64,000 bases of DNA from Salinivirgaceae bacterium (GTDB taxonomy: Bacteria; Bacteroidota; Bacteroidia; Bacteroidales; SZUA-534): the NCBI GenBank assembly GCA_017645945.1, contig JAGCNL010000076.1, forward strand, positions 1 to 64,000. Direction: 5' to 3'. Shown here in pieces: positions 35,538 to 44,534 of the stretch. Position 1 is the stretch's first letter; the number at the start of each line of letters is the position of its first letter. The translations under genes and the position numbers were made by a program. The notes under the pieces are model-generated. The model was not told the origin of the DNA and did no database searches. It saw only the letters and a program-made list of their open reading frames with translations.

Positions 35538-35586
35538 CAAAAATCAGCCGAAAACACTTATCGGGCAATCCCAATTAGTGGGGATT
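35538..35586 (-). promoter_or_regulatory. Operator/promoter E: TetR gene
   Basis: AATCCC-N8-GGGATT at 35567-35586; minus strand -33 TTG (35568-35566), 20 nt, -7 box GATTTTTG (35545-35538); expected start near 35531, leader about 23 nt to ATG 35508. The operator covers the -33 element, a position suited to repression. Confidence 0.68.
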
Positions 35587-35699
35587 TGTGCGGGTGCGGG
35601 GTGGCGATTGTGGGGATAAAATCAACAAAAGGGGCTCCTGATTTTGGTTAATTCCGATTAATTATTTCCGCAGTGTAAAGGTAATCTCCTAAACCATTT

Positions 35700-35741
35700 A
35701 AAAAAAAAGGTTGAGAACCCTATAACAAGAGTCTCAACCTT
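35700..35741 (-). terminator. Terminator of the aldose epimerase gene/operon
   Basis: Minus strand stem AGGTTGAGA with TCTCAACCT (loop about 15 nt) followed by eight T, 30 nt beyond the stop at 35771. Confidence 0.9.
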
Positions 35742-35770
35742 TCATCTTTTTTAGCAAAATCAACTTACTG

Positions 35771-36649
35771 TTACTCAATAATTTTAATCGAGTATTTAGC
35801 TTCAAACTTTTCGCCAGCTGGCAGTTTGATGATGGCTTCCTTATGCTCAATCAGACCGTCGCCATCAACGCTGTCAGCAACGCCCAACCACGGCTCAATG
35901 CAGACGAACGGCGCTTGCGGTTTAGCCCATATTCCCAAATAGTTAAAGTCGGGGAACTCAACAGCCACGGTCGTGTCAGACTTGTGGCTGCGCAGCGTCA
36001 CGCAACGCGATTTAAGGTTGCGGAAGATGAGCGCGTCGTTGTCGAACAGATGGTCGGTCAAGGGCAGAATGTTGCTGTCATTCAGCACAGGAATACTCTC
36101 GTTTTTCACCAGACCGTCCTTGGTGAGCGGGCTTGTCGATAGCGTCTCGCGCTCGCTGAACTCAAGGTAGCAGTCGCTGTAACTCTCGCCAGCGTTAATC
36201 GGGCAGTTGAACGCAGGGTGCGCGCCAACCGAAAAATACATATCCTGATTGTCGGTATTCTTAACTATATGTGTGATAATCACGCTGTTGTCCTTAACAC
36301 GAAAGTTGATGTCGAAGACAAAGCGGAACGGATAGTGTTCCAGCGTACGCTCGTCGGCCGTCAGGCGGAAAGTTATGCGGTCCTGTTCCTGACTGATGAC
36401 GTGAACATTGGTGTTGTGGCGCACAATTCCGTGGCGCGGCATACTGAAAGTCACACCGTTATGGCTCGACTGACCGTTCTTCAGACCGCCCACAATAGGG
36501 AAAAGCACTGGTGCGCTGCTGCCCCAAATAGCTGGGTCGGCATTCCAAACAAATTCGCGGCCGCTCGCCTGCGACACAATCGAGCACAACTCAGCGCCCG
36601 TCTGGTTGATTCTAACTTTAAGATTCAGATTGCTTATCTGGCATTCCAT
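35771..36649 (-). CDS. Aldose 1-epimerase family protein
   Basis: 292 residues of the mutarotase-like fold, LacX/YihR type. Diagnostic segments: GAELCSIVSQ, FVWNADPAIWGSSAPVLFPIVGGLKNG near the N-terminus, MPRHGIVRH, the catalytic-region VGAHPAFNCP, and FNYLGIWAKPQAPFVCIEPWLGVADS with the catalytic Glu. Likely interconverts anomers of a hexose or a modified sugar in the cytosol. Last gene of a likely operon with the acetyltransferase, lipoprotein and nitroreductase genes, followed by a strong terminator. Confidence 0.87.
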   Translation of the reverse strand: MECQISNLNLKVRINQTGAELCSIVSQASGREFVWNADPAIWGSSAPVLFPIVGGLKNGQSSHNGVTFSMPRHGIVRHNTNVHVISQEQDRITFRLTADERTLEHYPFRFVFDINFRVKDNSVIITHIVKNTDNQDMYFSVGAHPAFNCPINAGESYSDCYLEFSERETLSTSPLTKDGLVKNESIPVLNDSNILPLTDHLFDNDALIFRNLKSRCVTLRSHKSDTTVAVEFPDFNYLGIWAKPQAPFVCIEPWLGVADSVDGDGLIEHKEAIIKLPAGEKFEAKYSIKIIE

Positions 36650-36712
36650 AACATTTATTGATTAAATGATTAATAGACTGATTGATAATTTTAATTATTG
36701 ATTTATAGAAAG

Positions 36713-37273
36713 TTATCGATTCTCAAATTTATTATTCATATCGATGTATTCGCGTTTCAAAAGGCTGAAAACTTCAAGGTCGTTGTAGTGACCATCGGCC
36801 GACATTTCACCATCGCGTTCAACGCCTTCGAGTTTGAAATTCAAACGGATAGGTATTCTGCGGCTACGCTCGTTGCCCACAGCACACTTGATTACCAACC
36901 GATTTGTGGCTGTCTTCGTAAAAATCTGATTGATAAGCGCCTGTACGCTTCGTGTCATTATGCCGCGGCTTAGCAACGGTTTCGTCAGCCAATAACCCAA
37001 TTCGGCAATGTGGCACATGTAACTGACACTTTTAAGCGAAATATGTCCCGCGAACTGTCCATTATAAATAACTGAATAACTGTCGATTCCCTCATATTCA
37101 CAATGCTCAACGTAGTCGCACACGTCATCGAGCGTATTGAAGTCGGCGGCAATGGGCAGCCACTGGCGCAGATAGTTGCCTTGCGTGCTGAACGCATCAA
37201 AAATCAGCGGCGCATCGCTCATCAGCGTTGGGCGTATAGAAATATCGTTGTCAACAATAATCGTTTGTTGCAT
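36713..37273 (-). CDS. RimJ/RimL-type GNAT N-acetyltransferase
   Basis: 186 residues. The GNAT fold of the ribosomal-protein acetyltransferase type is visible: ISIRPTLMSDAPLIFDAF at the start, YSVIYNGQFAGHISL, AELGYWLTKPLLSRGIMTRSVQAL and the acetyl-CoA region GNERSRRIPIRLNFKLEGV. The substrate is an N-terminal or small-molecule amine; not further determined. Gap of 23 nt to the upstream lipoprotein gene suggests co-transcription. Confidence 0.85.
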   Translation of the reverse strand: MQQTIIVDNDISIRPTLMSDAPLIFDAFSTQGNYLRQWLPIAADFNTLDDVCDYVEHCEYEGIDSYSVIYNGQFAGHISLKSVSYMCHIAELGYWLTKPLLSRGIMTRSVQALINQIFTKTATNRLVIKCAVGNERSRRIPIRLNFKLEGVERDGEMSADGHYNDLEVFSLLKREYIDMNNKFENR

Positions 37274-37296
37274 AATAACTTAGAGACATGCGTCTC

Positions 37297-37704
37297 TCAC
37301 TTTTTCCGAACCACGATAGTTTCGTACTTGCTGCCTATCATTTGGGTGACAGTATCTACCATATTGTAAATCACCAAATAACGGTCATAATCGCCAAGCG
37401 ACAGCAATACTGATTTCTCAACGCTGGCTGTGTCGGGAAATTCGTCGCAAAAGTCCTGAATGGCCTCGCCAAAAAACAAAACGGTGTCTCTGTTGAGTTG
37501 CGGGCGCACGCGGTACTCCTTGATGCACACACCTTTGTGCAGCACAAAGTCGGCAGTGAACTTCTGACCGGAATCAACGGTGTCGGGAATGTCGGCACTG
37601 ACAATGGGCACATTCACCTCAGTCGGACACCATGAACCTTTTTTGCAGGCAGCAACTGCGGCAACCATGGCCACGAACGTTGCAAATATTAATAATCGTT
37701 TCAT
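37297..37704 (-). CDS. Small lipoprotein of unknown function
   Basis: 135 residues from MKRLLIFA (37704; an ATG two codons upstream is possible). Lipobox AVAAC near residue 20. The mature part (PDTVDSGQKFTADFVLHKGVC, SLGDYDRYLVIYNMVDTV) looks like a single beta-sandwich domain. No family recognised. Adjoins the nitroreductase gene with a 10-nt gap. Confidence 0.7.
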   Translation of the reverse strand: MKRLLIFATFVAMVAAVAACKKGSWCPTEVNVPIVSADIPDTVDSGQKFTADFVLHKGVCIKEYRVRPQLNRDTVLFFGEAIQDFCDEFPDTASVEKSVLLSLGDYDRYLVIYNMVDTVTQMIGSKYETIVVRKK

Positions 37705-37714
37705 AATCATAAGT

Positions 37715-38239
37715 TTACAATGTCAGATGATGGATTTTTTCAAACTTCAAATCGCTGTCAGTGCGGGCAGGTTTTTCTTCGACCTTGTAGCCGATGGCAA
37801 CCACTGCTAGCACTTCGTGCTCATGGCTGAGATTCAGCAATTTGCGCAGATTATCGGTTGCAGGAATGCCATCATCGGTACCGCGAAGGCGCATTTGCAC
37901 CCAGCAAGCTCCAAGGCCCTGGTTTTCAGCCTCAAGCATTATCAAAGTGGTAGCTATCGAGGCATCCTCAACCCAAACATCGGATTTTGAAGTGTCGGCA
38001 ACCACAACCACTGCCAACGACGCACCCTCGACAAGCGCCGCGCCGCGAGCTTTGGCGTGCGCGATTTTTGCAAGCAAGTCGGGCTCATCAACCACAATAA
38101 ACTCGCACGGATAGACCGATTTGCCTGACGGCGCCAGCAGGCCCGCCTTCAATATCGCCTCAACTTTTTGCCGCTCAACGGGTTGTGTTGTGAACTTGCG
38201 GTGACTGCGGCGAACGCGTATCAATTCTGAAAATTCCAT
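37715..38239 (-). CDS. Nitroreductase-family FMN protein
   Basis: 174 residues. The N-terminal RRSHRKFTTQPVERQKVEAILKAGLLAPSGKS segment provides FMN contacts, followed by VWVEDASIATTLIMLEAENQGLGACWVQ and a C-terminal VVAIGYKVEEKPART, all typical of compact nitroreductases. It should use NAD(P)H to reduce nitro, quinone or related substrates. First gene of the likely operon, divergent from DUF4494. Confidence 0.88.
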   Translation of the reverse strand: MEFSELIRVRRSHRKFTTQPVERQKVEAILKAGLLAPSGKSVYPCEFIVVDEPDLLAKIAHAKARGAALVEGASLAVVVVADTSKSDVWVEDASIATTLIMLEAENQGLGACWVQMRLRGTDDGIPATDNLRKLLNLSHEHEVLAVVAIGYKVEEKPARTDSDLKFEKIHHLTL

Positions 38240-38306
38240 ATCAAAAATCTTGTTTTATTTGCGGCGCAATTTATAGAATCCGCCACACAAAATCGGCGGA
38301 AAAAGT

Positions 38307-38314
38307 ATCTTTGA
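38307..38314 (+). promoter_or_regulatory. TAnnTTTG -7 box for DUF4494
   Basis: TATCTTTG, 22 nt upstream of ATG 38336; start near 38321. Confidence 0.65.
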
Positions 38315-38335
38315 ACATCTTAAAAACGAAAAAAA

Positions 38336-38794
38336 ATGAGTACTTGGTTTGAATGTAAAGTAAAGTATCAGAAAGTTGACGAAAACGGCAAGCAGAAAGG
38401 CGTTTCGGAGCTTTATATGGTTGATGCAGTGTCGTTTACCGATGCTGAAAGCCGCATCACGAAAGAGTTGGAAGAGTATGCCGGGCTGGGCGAGTTCATT
38501 GTGGCTTCAATCAAAACCACTAATTACGCCGAAATCATCCCCAACGAATCGGGCGACCGCTGGTTTAAATGCAAGGCTGTGTTCATCTCGTTCGACGAGA
38601 AATCGGGCAAGGAGCGCCGCTCGTCGTCGAGCATGCTGGTGCAGGCCACCGATGTGAAAGATGCCTACGATGTGCTGTCAAAAGCGCTGAGTACCAGCAT
38701 TTCAGACTTCACAATCCCGACCGTTCAAGAATCGTCAATTATGGACATTTTCGGCATCCTGCACGATTTCGACAAAGAACCGACTGAAGAGTAA
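38336..38794 (+). CDS. DUF4494 domain-containing protein
   Basis: 152 residues matching the conserved Bacteroidota DUF4494 family: WFECKVKYQKVDENGKQKGVSE, YMVDAVSFTDAESRITKELE, then a second parallel unit WFKCKAVFISFDEKSGKERR...MLVQATDVKDAYDVL. The two units look like an internal duplication. Cytosolic; function unknown. Own promoter and terminator, so a single-gene unit. Confidence 0.88.
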   Translation: MSTWFECKVKYQKVDENGKQKGVSELYMVDAVSFTDAESRITKELEEYAGLGEFIVASIKTTNYAEIIPNESGDRWFKCKAVFISFDEKSGKERRSSSSMLVQATDVKDAYDVLSKALSTSISDFTIPTVQESSIMDIFGILHDFDKEPTEE

Positions 38795-38815
38795 TTTTTC
38801 TGAAAACCGACAGAC

Positions 38816-38864
38816 AGCATCCGTCGCTTACCTATGAACAAGGTGGCGGCGGGTGCTTTTTTTT
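38816..38864 (+). terminator. Terminator of the DUF4494 gene
   Basis: A 12-bp stem (AGCATCCGTCGC with GCGGCGGGTGCT, two G-U pairs) is followed by eight T. Confidence 0.9.
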
Positions 38865-38961
38865 AATTTTCCAGTCGCGCAACCTTTTAGCGGTTTGCCA
38901 CATCTATGATTTGTCGATTTATTTTTAAATTGCGCAATCAAACCTCAGAAAAACTGACAAT

Positions 38962-41532
38962 ATGAGAGCTGAAAAACACATCGGGCTGATGATGGCTGCA
39001 ATGGCCATTATGGGCATTGCGACAGACACCAACGCACAAGGATTCGAAGAGTGGGCCAAGCAACAACAGGCTGAACAAAAAGAGTTTATCGAAAACGAAC
39101 GGAAAAGTTTCGAGCAGTTTGTGAAAGAGCGCGACGAGGAAATCCGCAAGATGGACGAGGATTTCAAAGAGTTTCTGAAGAAAGAATGGAAGAACTACGA
39201 ATTGCAGGAAGAAGAGCAGAAACCCGTCACTCCGAAACCTGTCGAAAAGCCTGTGTATAAGGAAGAACCGAAGCAAACCCAGCAATTGCAGATTGAGAAG
39301 GTGGAGAAGGTGGAGTCGTGCGCAGAAGCTCCGAAGTTGCCAGTGATGGCAAAATCTGAACCCAGCGGTTTCAAACCTTCAACCGCAAGTTTCAATTTCT
39401 ATGGTACTAACGTAAGCATCCGTTACGACCGCAACGAATCAGTTCGCATCAGCACAATTAACGAGCAGTCAATCAGCGATATGTGGGACCAACTGAGCAA
39501 AACCAACTATAGTTGCACAATAACCGACTTGCTCAAATGGCAAAGCCAACTCAACATGAACGACTGGGGCTTTTATACGCTTACAAAACAAACAGTTGCC
39601 GAAATAACCAGCAATCAGAACAGCCGCGTGCTGCTCACATGGTTTTTGCTGACAAAGGCCAACTACAAAGCACGTCTGGCCTACAAAGGCAACAACCTCT
39701 ACCTGCTGTTGGCCGCCGCCAACAACATCTACGGACTGCCATTTTTCTCGTTCGACAACCAGCGATACTATCTGCTTGAAGGCAAGGCAAACAACGTTTA
39801 CACCTACAATCAGGATTTCCCCGAGGCTCGCTCAATTGTCGATTTAAACATCTATAAACCGCTGAACGGCAACGAGTTGATTAAAAACCGCAAAATCGAT
39901 TTCAAACACGACGGTCAGGAATACGAGTTCAGCATCAAGTACGACCAGAACACCATCAATTTCTACAACGACTATCCGCAGGCCGACATTAAAATCTATT
40001 TCGACGCCACGGTGAGCCGCGCCACAAAAGAGTCGCTTACTGAGACTTTGAAGCCCGTTGTGAGCGGTTTGAGTGCGGTTGATGCCACTGAGTTTCTGCT
40101 GAAATTTGTGCAGTCGTTCGCCTATAAGACTGACGACCAACAATTTGGCCACGAGAAATTTTTCTTCCCCGACGAGATGTTCTACTACCCCTACTCCGAC
40201 TGCGAAGACCGCTCGGTGTTGTTCGCCTATCTGGTGAAACAGCTTGTAGGTCTGGATGTTATCGGTCTAAATTATCCTGGGCACATGGCCACAGCCGTAT
40301 GCTTCAACAGCAATGTCGAGGGCAGCTACATTGAGCACAACGGCCGCCGCTACACCATCTGCGACCCCACCTACATTGGCGCTCCCATCGGACTGGCCAT
40401 GCCGCAATTTGCCAAAGTGGCCGCAAAGATTGTTGAGAACGCATCGCAGCCGAATCTGGCCTCACGAGCCGTCAAACTCTGGAAAGTGGCCAACAAATAC
40501 GGTCTCCATCAGGGCGACAACAAGAACAACATTGTCTTCGACGACAAGGGCGACGCCTACATGTGCGGCTATTTCAACGGCGATGTTGATTTTATGGGAC
40601 GGCATCTGAGCGCCGACGAAACCGACATTTTCATTGCGAAAATCACGGCAGACAACGACCTCGGCTTCCTCTACCGAATCGGCAGCAAATCGGACGATGT
40701 GGCTTACAATATTGTCTTGAGCGATGACGACTGCTTCTATTTCTCTGGCTCGTTCAATGGTGAGTTGACCGTTGCTGGGCAGAAACTAAAAACTCGCGAC
40801 GGTGATTTCTTTATCGCCAAATGCTCGCGCGATGGCAAGCTTGCATGGATAAACCAGGCTAACATCGGGCAGATGGACAGCATCAACAACACTTTCGCCG
40901 CACAATTCGATAAGAACGGCAAAAGGCTTTGGACCCGCACCTACGCTGAATCGGAAGATATGACCGACTACGGAATTCATGTCGACAACGACGGCAATCC
41001 GTTCCTTTGCGGAACAATGTTGGCGGCTGTGGGTTTGGCCAGCAAGTCGTATGAAAGCATGGCCGATGATTTGGCAGCTCTTGAGGCCGAATCCCCAACT
41101 GCACCAGCCATTGCCGGTCTGCTGACCATCGTCAGTCAGGCACTATCAACCAACTCTCTGCCTGGCAAGACAATGCAGCTCGACCTGAGCAACAGCAACC
41201 CTGAGTTTAGCACCGAATCGCCCGATCTGTACAACCAATTCGGTAATATTGAACTGATTAGAAACGGAATGGGGATTGTCACCGTTCGCACCAGCAACCG
41301 CGAGCCTGTGGTTTTGAGCACCGTGAAACTCGAAAACAACTCGAAACTGAAAATATCAGTTTACAACACAGGCAACGCCATGATTGAGTTCCTATCGGGC
41401 TCAGAGTATGGCAATGAGCAGGCTTGGCGACCGCTCAACTCGCTGAAGCTCTATCGTACATCAGGCAACCTGACTTTTGATTACGATATTGACCACACTC
41501 GCGTGACGGTTAATGCAGACCAGGTGTTTTGA
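38962..41532 (+). CDS. Exported transglutaminase-like protein with beta-propeller-type repeats
   Basis: 856 residues with a signal peptide (ending NAQ at residue 26). Residues 27-85 are a highly charged, coiled-coil-like segment rich in Glu and Lys, then a Pro/Lys/Glu linker. The central domain has a transglutaminase-like triad: Cys414 in YPYSDCEDRS, His441 in YPGHMATAV and Asp468 in TICDPTY. Two or three SBBP-like units follow (DDKGDAYMCGYFNGDVDF, DGDFFIAKCSRDGKLAWINQ, FDKNGKRLWTRTY). No T9SS tail. A cell-envelope peptide-modifying or crosslinking role is inferred, not shown. The stop is only 7 nt from a broken MBL gene copy. Confidence 0.78.
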   Translation: MRAEKHIGLMMAAMAIMGIATDTNAQGFEEWAKQQQAEQKEFIENERKSFEQFVKERDEEIRKMDEDFKEFLKKEWKNYELQEEEQKPVTPKPVEKPVYKEEPKQTQQLQIEKVEKVESCAEAPKLPVMAKSEPSGFKPSTASFNFYGTNVSIRYDRNESVRISTINEQSISDMWDQLSKTNYSCTITDLLKWQSQLNMNDWGFYTLTKQTVAEITSNQNSRVLLTWFLLTKANYKARLAYKGNNLYLLLAAANNIYGLPFFSFDNQRYYLLEGKANNVYTYNQDFPEARSIVDLNIYKPLNGNELIKNRKIDFKHDGQEYEFSIKYDQNTINFYNDYPQADIKIYFDATVSRATKESLTETLKPVVSGLSAVDATEFLLKFVQSFAYKTDDQQFGHEKFFFPDEMFYYPYSDCEDRSVLFAYLVKQLVGLDVIGLNYPGHMATAVCFNSNVEGSYIEHNGRRYTICDPTYIGAPIGLAMPQFAKVAAKIVENASQPNLASRAVKLWKVANKYGLHQGDNKNNIVFDDKGDAYMCGYFNGDVDFMGRHLSADETDIFIAKITADNDLGFLYRIGSKSDDVAYNIVLSDDDCFYFSGSFNGELTVAGQKLKTRDGDFFIAKCSRDGKLAWINQANIGQMDSINNTFAAQFDKNGKRLWTRTYAESEDMTDYGIHVDNDGNPFLCGTMLAAVGLASKSYESMADDLAALEAESPTAPAIAGLLTIVSQALSTNSLPGKTMQLDLSNSNPEFSTESPDLYNQFGNIELIRNGMGIVTVRTSNREPVVLSTVKLENNSKLKISVYNTGNAMIEFLSGSEYGNEQAWRPLNSLKLYRTSGNLTFDYDIDHTRVTVNADQVF

Positions 41533-41539
41533 TAGCTAA

Positions 41540-42000
41540 TCACAGCCTCACCACCTCCGATGCCGCGTGGCGCGATGTGGGCAGAACCGACACATTATTA
41601 GCAATTTGCGAGAATGCTGACAATGCCTTTTCAATGGTGTTGTTTTCGGCGGAAATGTGCGAAAGGAAAATGTGCGACAAGTTGGACGATGCAAAATTGC
41701 TGGCAAGTTCAACCGACTGATTGTTTGACAGATGCCCCACTTCCGACGCCACCCGTTGCTTCAGATAATACGGGTACGAACCGTGCCAAAGCATATCCTC
41801 GTCGTAGTTCGATTCAAGAAAGACAGCATCGCACTGCGAGAAATGGTCGGTAACGGCCTCGGTGACAATGCCGATATCGGTCATTACGCCAATCTTGCGG
41901 CCGTTGGTCTCAACCACAAAACTGCACGGGTCCGACGCATCGTGGCGCTTGCCGAAGGTATGCACCTGAATGCCAAACACATCGCAGACATCGCCTGGCT
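41540..42000 (-). pseudogene. 3' fragment of an MBL-fold hydrolase gene (partial duplicate)
   Basis: Encodes PGDVCDVFG... to VVRL, matching residues about 102-252 of the intact MBL protein at 45448-46206 with few changes. The N-terminal half, including the HEHTDH zinc site, is missing. Homology stops abruptly at 42000 (equivalent to 45908), where unrelated serine-hydrolase sequence begins on the other strand. A dead duplicate. Confidence 0.88.
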
Positions 42001-42187
42001 GCTCGGCTACGGCTACCAGATGTGGCGCTGCCCCGACATCGCCTACCGCGCCGATGGTGCCCGCGGACAATATATTATTGTGATGCCCGACCAGGACGCC
42101 GTGATTGCCATCACCGCCGACTCGCCCGCCCTGCAAGCCGAGTTGGAAAACATCTATAAATATTTGTTCCCTGTGCTGAAAAAATAG
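42001..42187 (+). pseudogene. 3' fragment of a beta-lactamase-type serine hydrolase gene
   Basis: The plus strand encodes LGYGYQMWRCPDIAYRADG, then GQYIIVMPDQDAVIAITADS and a helical end closing in PVLKK, matching the C-terminal end of class C-type beta-lactamase-family serine hydrolases. The catalytic SxxK and YxN regions are absent. It is fused tail-to-tail with the MBL fragment. The rest of this gene is nowhere in the window. Confidence 0.8.
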
Positions 42188-42318
42188 GACACGGATTATT
42201 AAGAAAATTAAAACGAGCCGCAGGATTTTTTCTTGCGGCTTTATTTAATAAATGCCCGATACAAAATTGTTGTTTCCGCTAACCAATTTAAAACAGATTT
42301 TAATCCGAATTTAGACAC

Positions 42319-42346
42319 GTAGGGGCGAATGATTTTTCGCCCCTAC
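42319..42346. repeat. GTAGGGGCGAA...TTCGCCCCTAC palindrome
   Basis: 11-bp arms with a 6-nt centre in the otherwise featureless interval 42188-42411; a REP-like dispersed palindrome. Confidence 0.8.
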
Positions 42347-42411
42347 AACACATAATCAATTATTTAATTCGTTTTCTCTATTTATAATTGTAGTTTAAAA
42401 CACATTATATT

Positions 42412-44436
42412 TCAATTCGTGCGCCGAACAGGACGAACAGAATGTCCATAGAAGCGAACTTGCCTGAACGACGGATTCACATTGCTGCCGAGGAAGTAAA
42501 TGCTAAGCGCAAAGGACGGGTCCATCTCGTCGAGCGAAGCCGACCAGTAGAAGCCACTTAACAAGTTGTCTCGGGTAGAATAGAAGCGATAACCAGCAAT
42601 TGGAAGAAAAATGTGGGCATCAGATAGCGTGTATGATACTGAAGGTGTATTGCCTTTATACACTTTCAGGCCTTTGTCGTCAACAGATTTTGTTTTGTAA
42701 ACTATGTAACCAGCCTTGCTTGTACCATTATAACTGTCAGTCCAAACCCAATAGCACTGGTCACACAATTCATTCCAATCGGCGGCGGTTGGAATTGAAT
42801 ATTCAGAACCAAACACTGATGTTGCAGCGTCGTCTGCTGATTCTAGAGTGGTAAGGTCATCGGTGAAGCCGTCTTTACCCAACGTTGATATGTTGCAGTA
42901 TTTGGTGAGCGAAGCATTAGAACCGTTACAATGCTGATATGTGCTCCAATCGTAATATGACTCTGTCTCGGTTTCACCCCACGCATAGTAATTTCCATAC
43001 TCATCAGGCGAGTTTGCACCTAAATTGCAAGTTGCCCAAAGGATGCCGCTGGTTAAACCGAGGTCAATAGTGGTTATGATTGGCGTTGTTGCAAACGAGG
43101 CAGAAAGTTCAATGTCGCTTGTGCCTATCTCAATGCTACGAGTAGCAAGATAGTTGCCATCGCTCCAACCAGAGAAATAGTAGCCTTCCGCTGGTGTTGC
43201 TGTAATTGTTATGCTACTGCCTGGGGTATAACGGCCATTAACGCCTGTGTTTACAGTGCCGTTATCACCAGCCGAAATGGTCACGAGCGGATTCTGTGAA
43301 AACTGGGCGGAGAGGGTAATGTTTTTATATATTAAAATGGTGCGAGGATTGGCATTATCACCGTCGCTCCAACCGCTGAAATAGTAACCATCGTTAGGAG
43401 TTGCAGTGTAGGTCAGGCTTTGACCAGAAAAGAATTTGCCACTTGCGCCTTTAACTGTGCCATTGTCGCCAGCAGTAACACTAACAGTATTGTCGCCTAA
43501 ACCGCTACTAATATTAGCAAGAAGGGCATCAACTTCGGCTTTTGAATAGTAGCCGCTTAAGTTGGCATCGGTGGGGATTTCGGTTTTGAGAGCATAAGCG
43601 CTCAAATCAGGCGCAGCAGGAATGTCGGCCTTCTTTGCGTAATCCGCAAGGCTCTGGTGGGCAGTCAGAAAGTTGGCGTCGTTCTGCAATTCTGAAATTT
43701 TGGTGGGAACCGCTGGAATGTCTGCTTTTTTAGCGTAAGCGGCCTCAATATCAGTCGTCTTGGCATAAGCACTCAAATCGAGTGCAGCGGGAATGTCGGT
43801 TTTCTTTGCATAATCTGCAAGGCTCTGGTGGGCCGTCAGATAATTAGCGTCGTTCTGCAATTCAGAAATTTTGGTTGGAATGGCCGGAATGTCCGTTTTT
43901 TTCGCATAAACGTTTTCAATATCAGCAGTTTTCGCGTAACCACTCAAATCTGTTTCTGCAGGGATTTCTGTTTTGAGAGCATACCCGCTTAAATCGGGTG
44001 CAGCTGGAATGTCAGACTTTAACGCGTAGCCGCTCAAATCAACATCGGCTTCGGCGGCCTTGGCGGCATAGAGGGCAAACGGCACACTCAACATTTGGGT
44101 AACAGATGTGCCGTAGTCAGTTTCCGTCTTAAGGAATACATTACCTGCCGCCCAATTGATGGTGGCGAATTTTTCTGGCTCAACACTGCCGACAATAAGC
44201 GTGAAAAGGCCATTGGCGTTGGTTTTGGCGTTGTGTTTCTCGCTAAAGACTGCTTGGGCAAAATCTGCCGTTGTACCTTGAAGAATTGTAAGCGTCACTT
44301 CCACGGTCTGGTTTGCAACTATGGCGTTCTGCGCATCGCGCACAACTGCCTGATAACTGAAGCCCTGCGGGGCTTGGGCGAAGGTCGCGGATGCTGAAAT
44401 CAGCATGGCCGCAATGAATGATGTTAATTTTCTCAT
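42412..44436 (-). CDS. Exported repeat protein: coiled-coil/fibre repeats, InlB-B repeats and a FISUMP-like domain
   Basis: 674 residues, signal peptide ending ATFAQ. An N-terminal domain (GFSYQAVVRDAQNAIVANQTVEVTLTI) is a common Bacteroidota surface module. Residues about 130-305 contain eight or more units of the form YAKKTDIPA..DLSAYA, resembling tail-fibre/collagen-like trimeric repeats. Two InlB-B-like repeats follow (TVSVTAGDNGTVKGASGKFF..., YYFSGWSDGDN). The C-terminal 215 residues, IDLGLTSGILWATCNLGANSPDEYGNYYAWGE to HSVRPVRR, are a FISUMP/DUF1566-like domain. Probably a surface fibre or adhesin; no enzyme motif. Confidence 0.82.
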   Translation of the reverse strand: MRKLTSFIAAMLISASATFAQAPQGFSYQAVVRDAQNAIVANQTVEVTLTILQGTTADFAQAVFSEKHNAKTNANGLFTLIVGSVEPEKFATINWAAGNVFLKTETDYGTSVTQMLSVPFALYAAKAAEADVDLSGYALKSDIPAAPDLSGYALKTEIPAETDLSGYAKTADIENVYAKKTDIPAIPTKISELQNDANYLTAHQSLADYAKKTDIPAALDLSAYAKTTDIEAAYAKKADIPAVPTKISELQNDANFLTAHQSLADYAKKADIPAAPDLSAYALKTEIPTDANLSGYYSKAEVDALLANISSGLGDNTVSVTAGDNGTVKGASGKFFSGQSLTYTATPNDGYYFSGWSDGDNANPRTILIYKNITLSAQFSQNPLVTISAGDNGTVNTGVNGRYTPGSSITITATPAEGYYFSGWSDGNYLATRSIEIGTSDIELSASFATTPIITTIDLGLTSGILWATCNLGANSPDEYGNYYAWGETETESYYDWSTYQHCNGSNASLTKYCNISTLGKDGFTDDLTTLESADDAATSVFGSEYSIPTAADWNELCDQCYWVWTDSYNGTSKAGYIVYKTKSVDDKGLKVYKGNTPSVSYTLSDAHIFLPIAGYRFYSTRDNLLSGFYWSASLDEMDPSFALSIYFLGSNVNPSFRQVRFYGHSVRPVRRTN

Positions 44437-44534
44437 GTTTTTAAGATTTTTGATTTATGATTTACGATTGTTGATTTTACTGTTCAATCGGTGTGTCGGT
44501 CGCACGCGGTGCGTCCCTACCAATGCACAATGCC

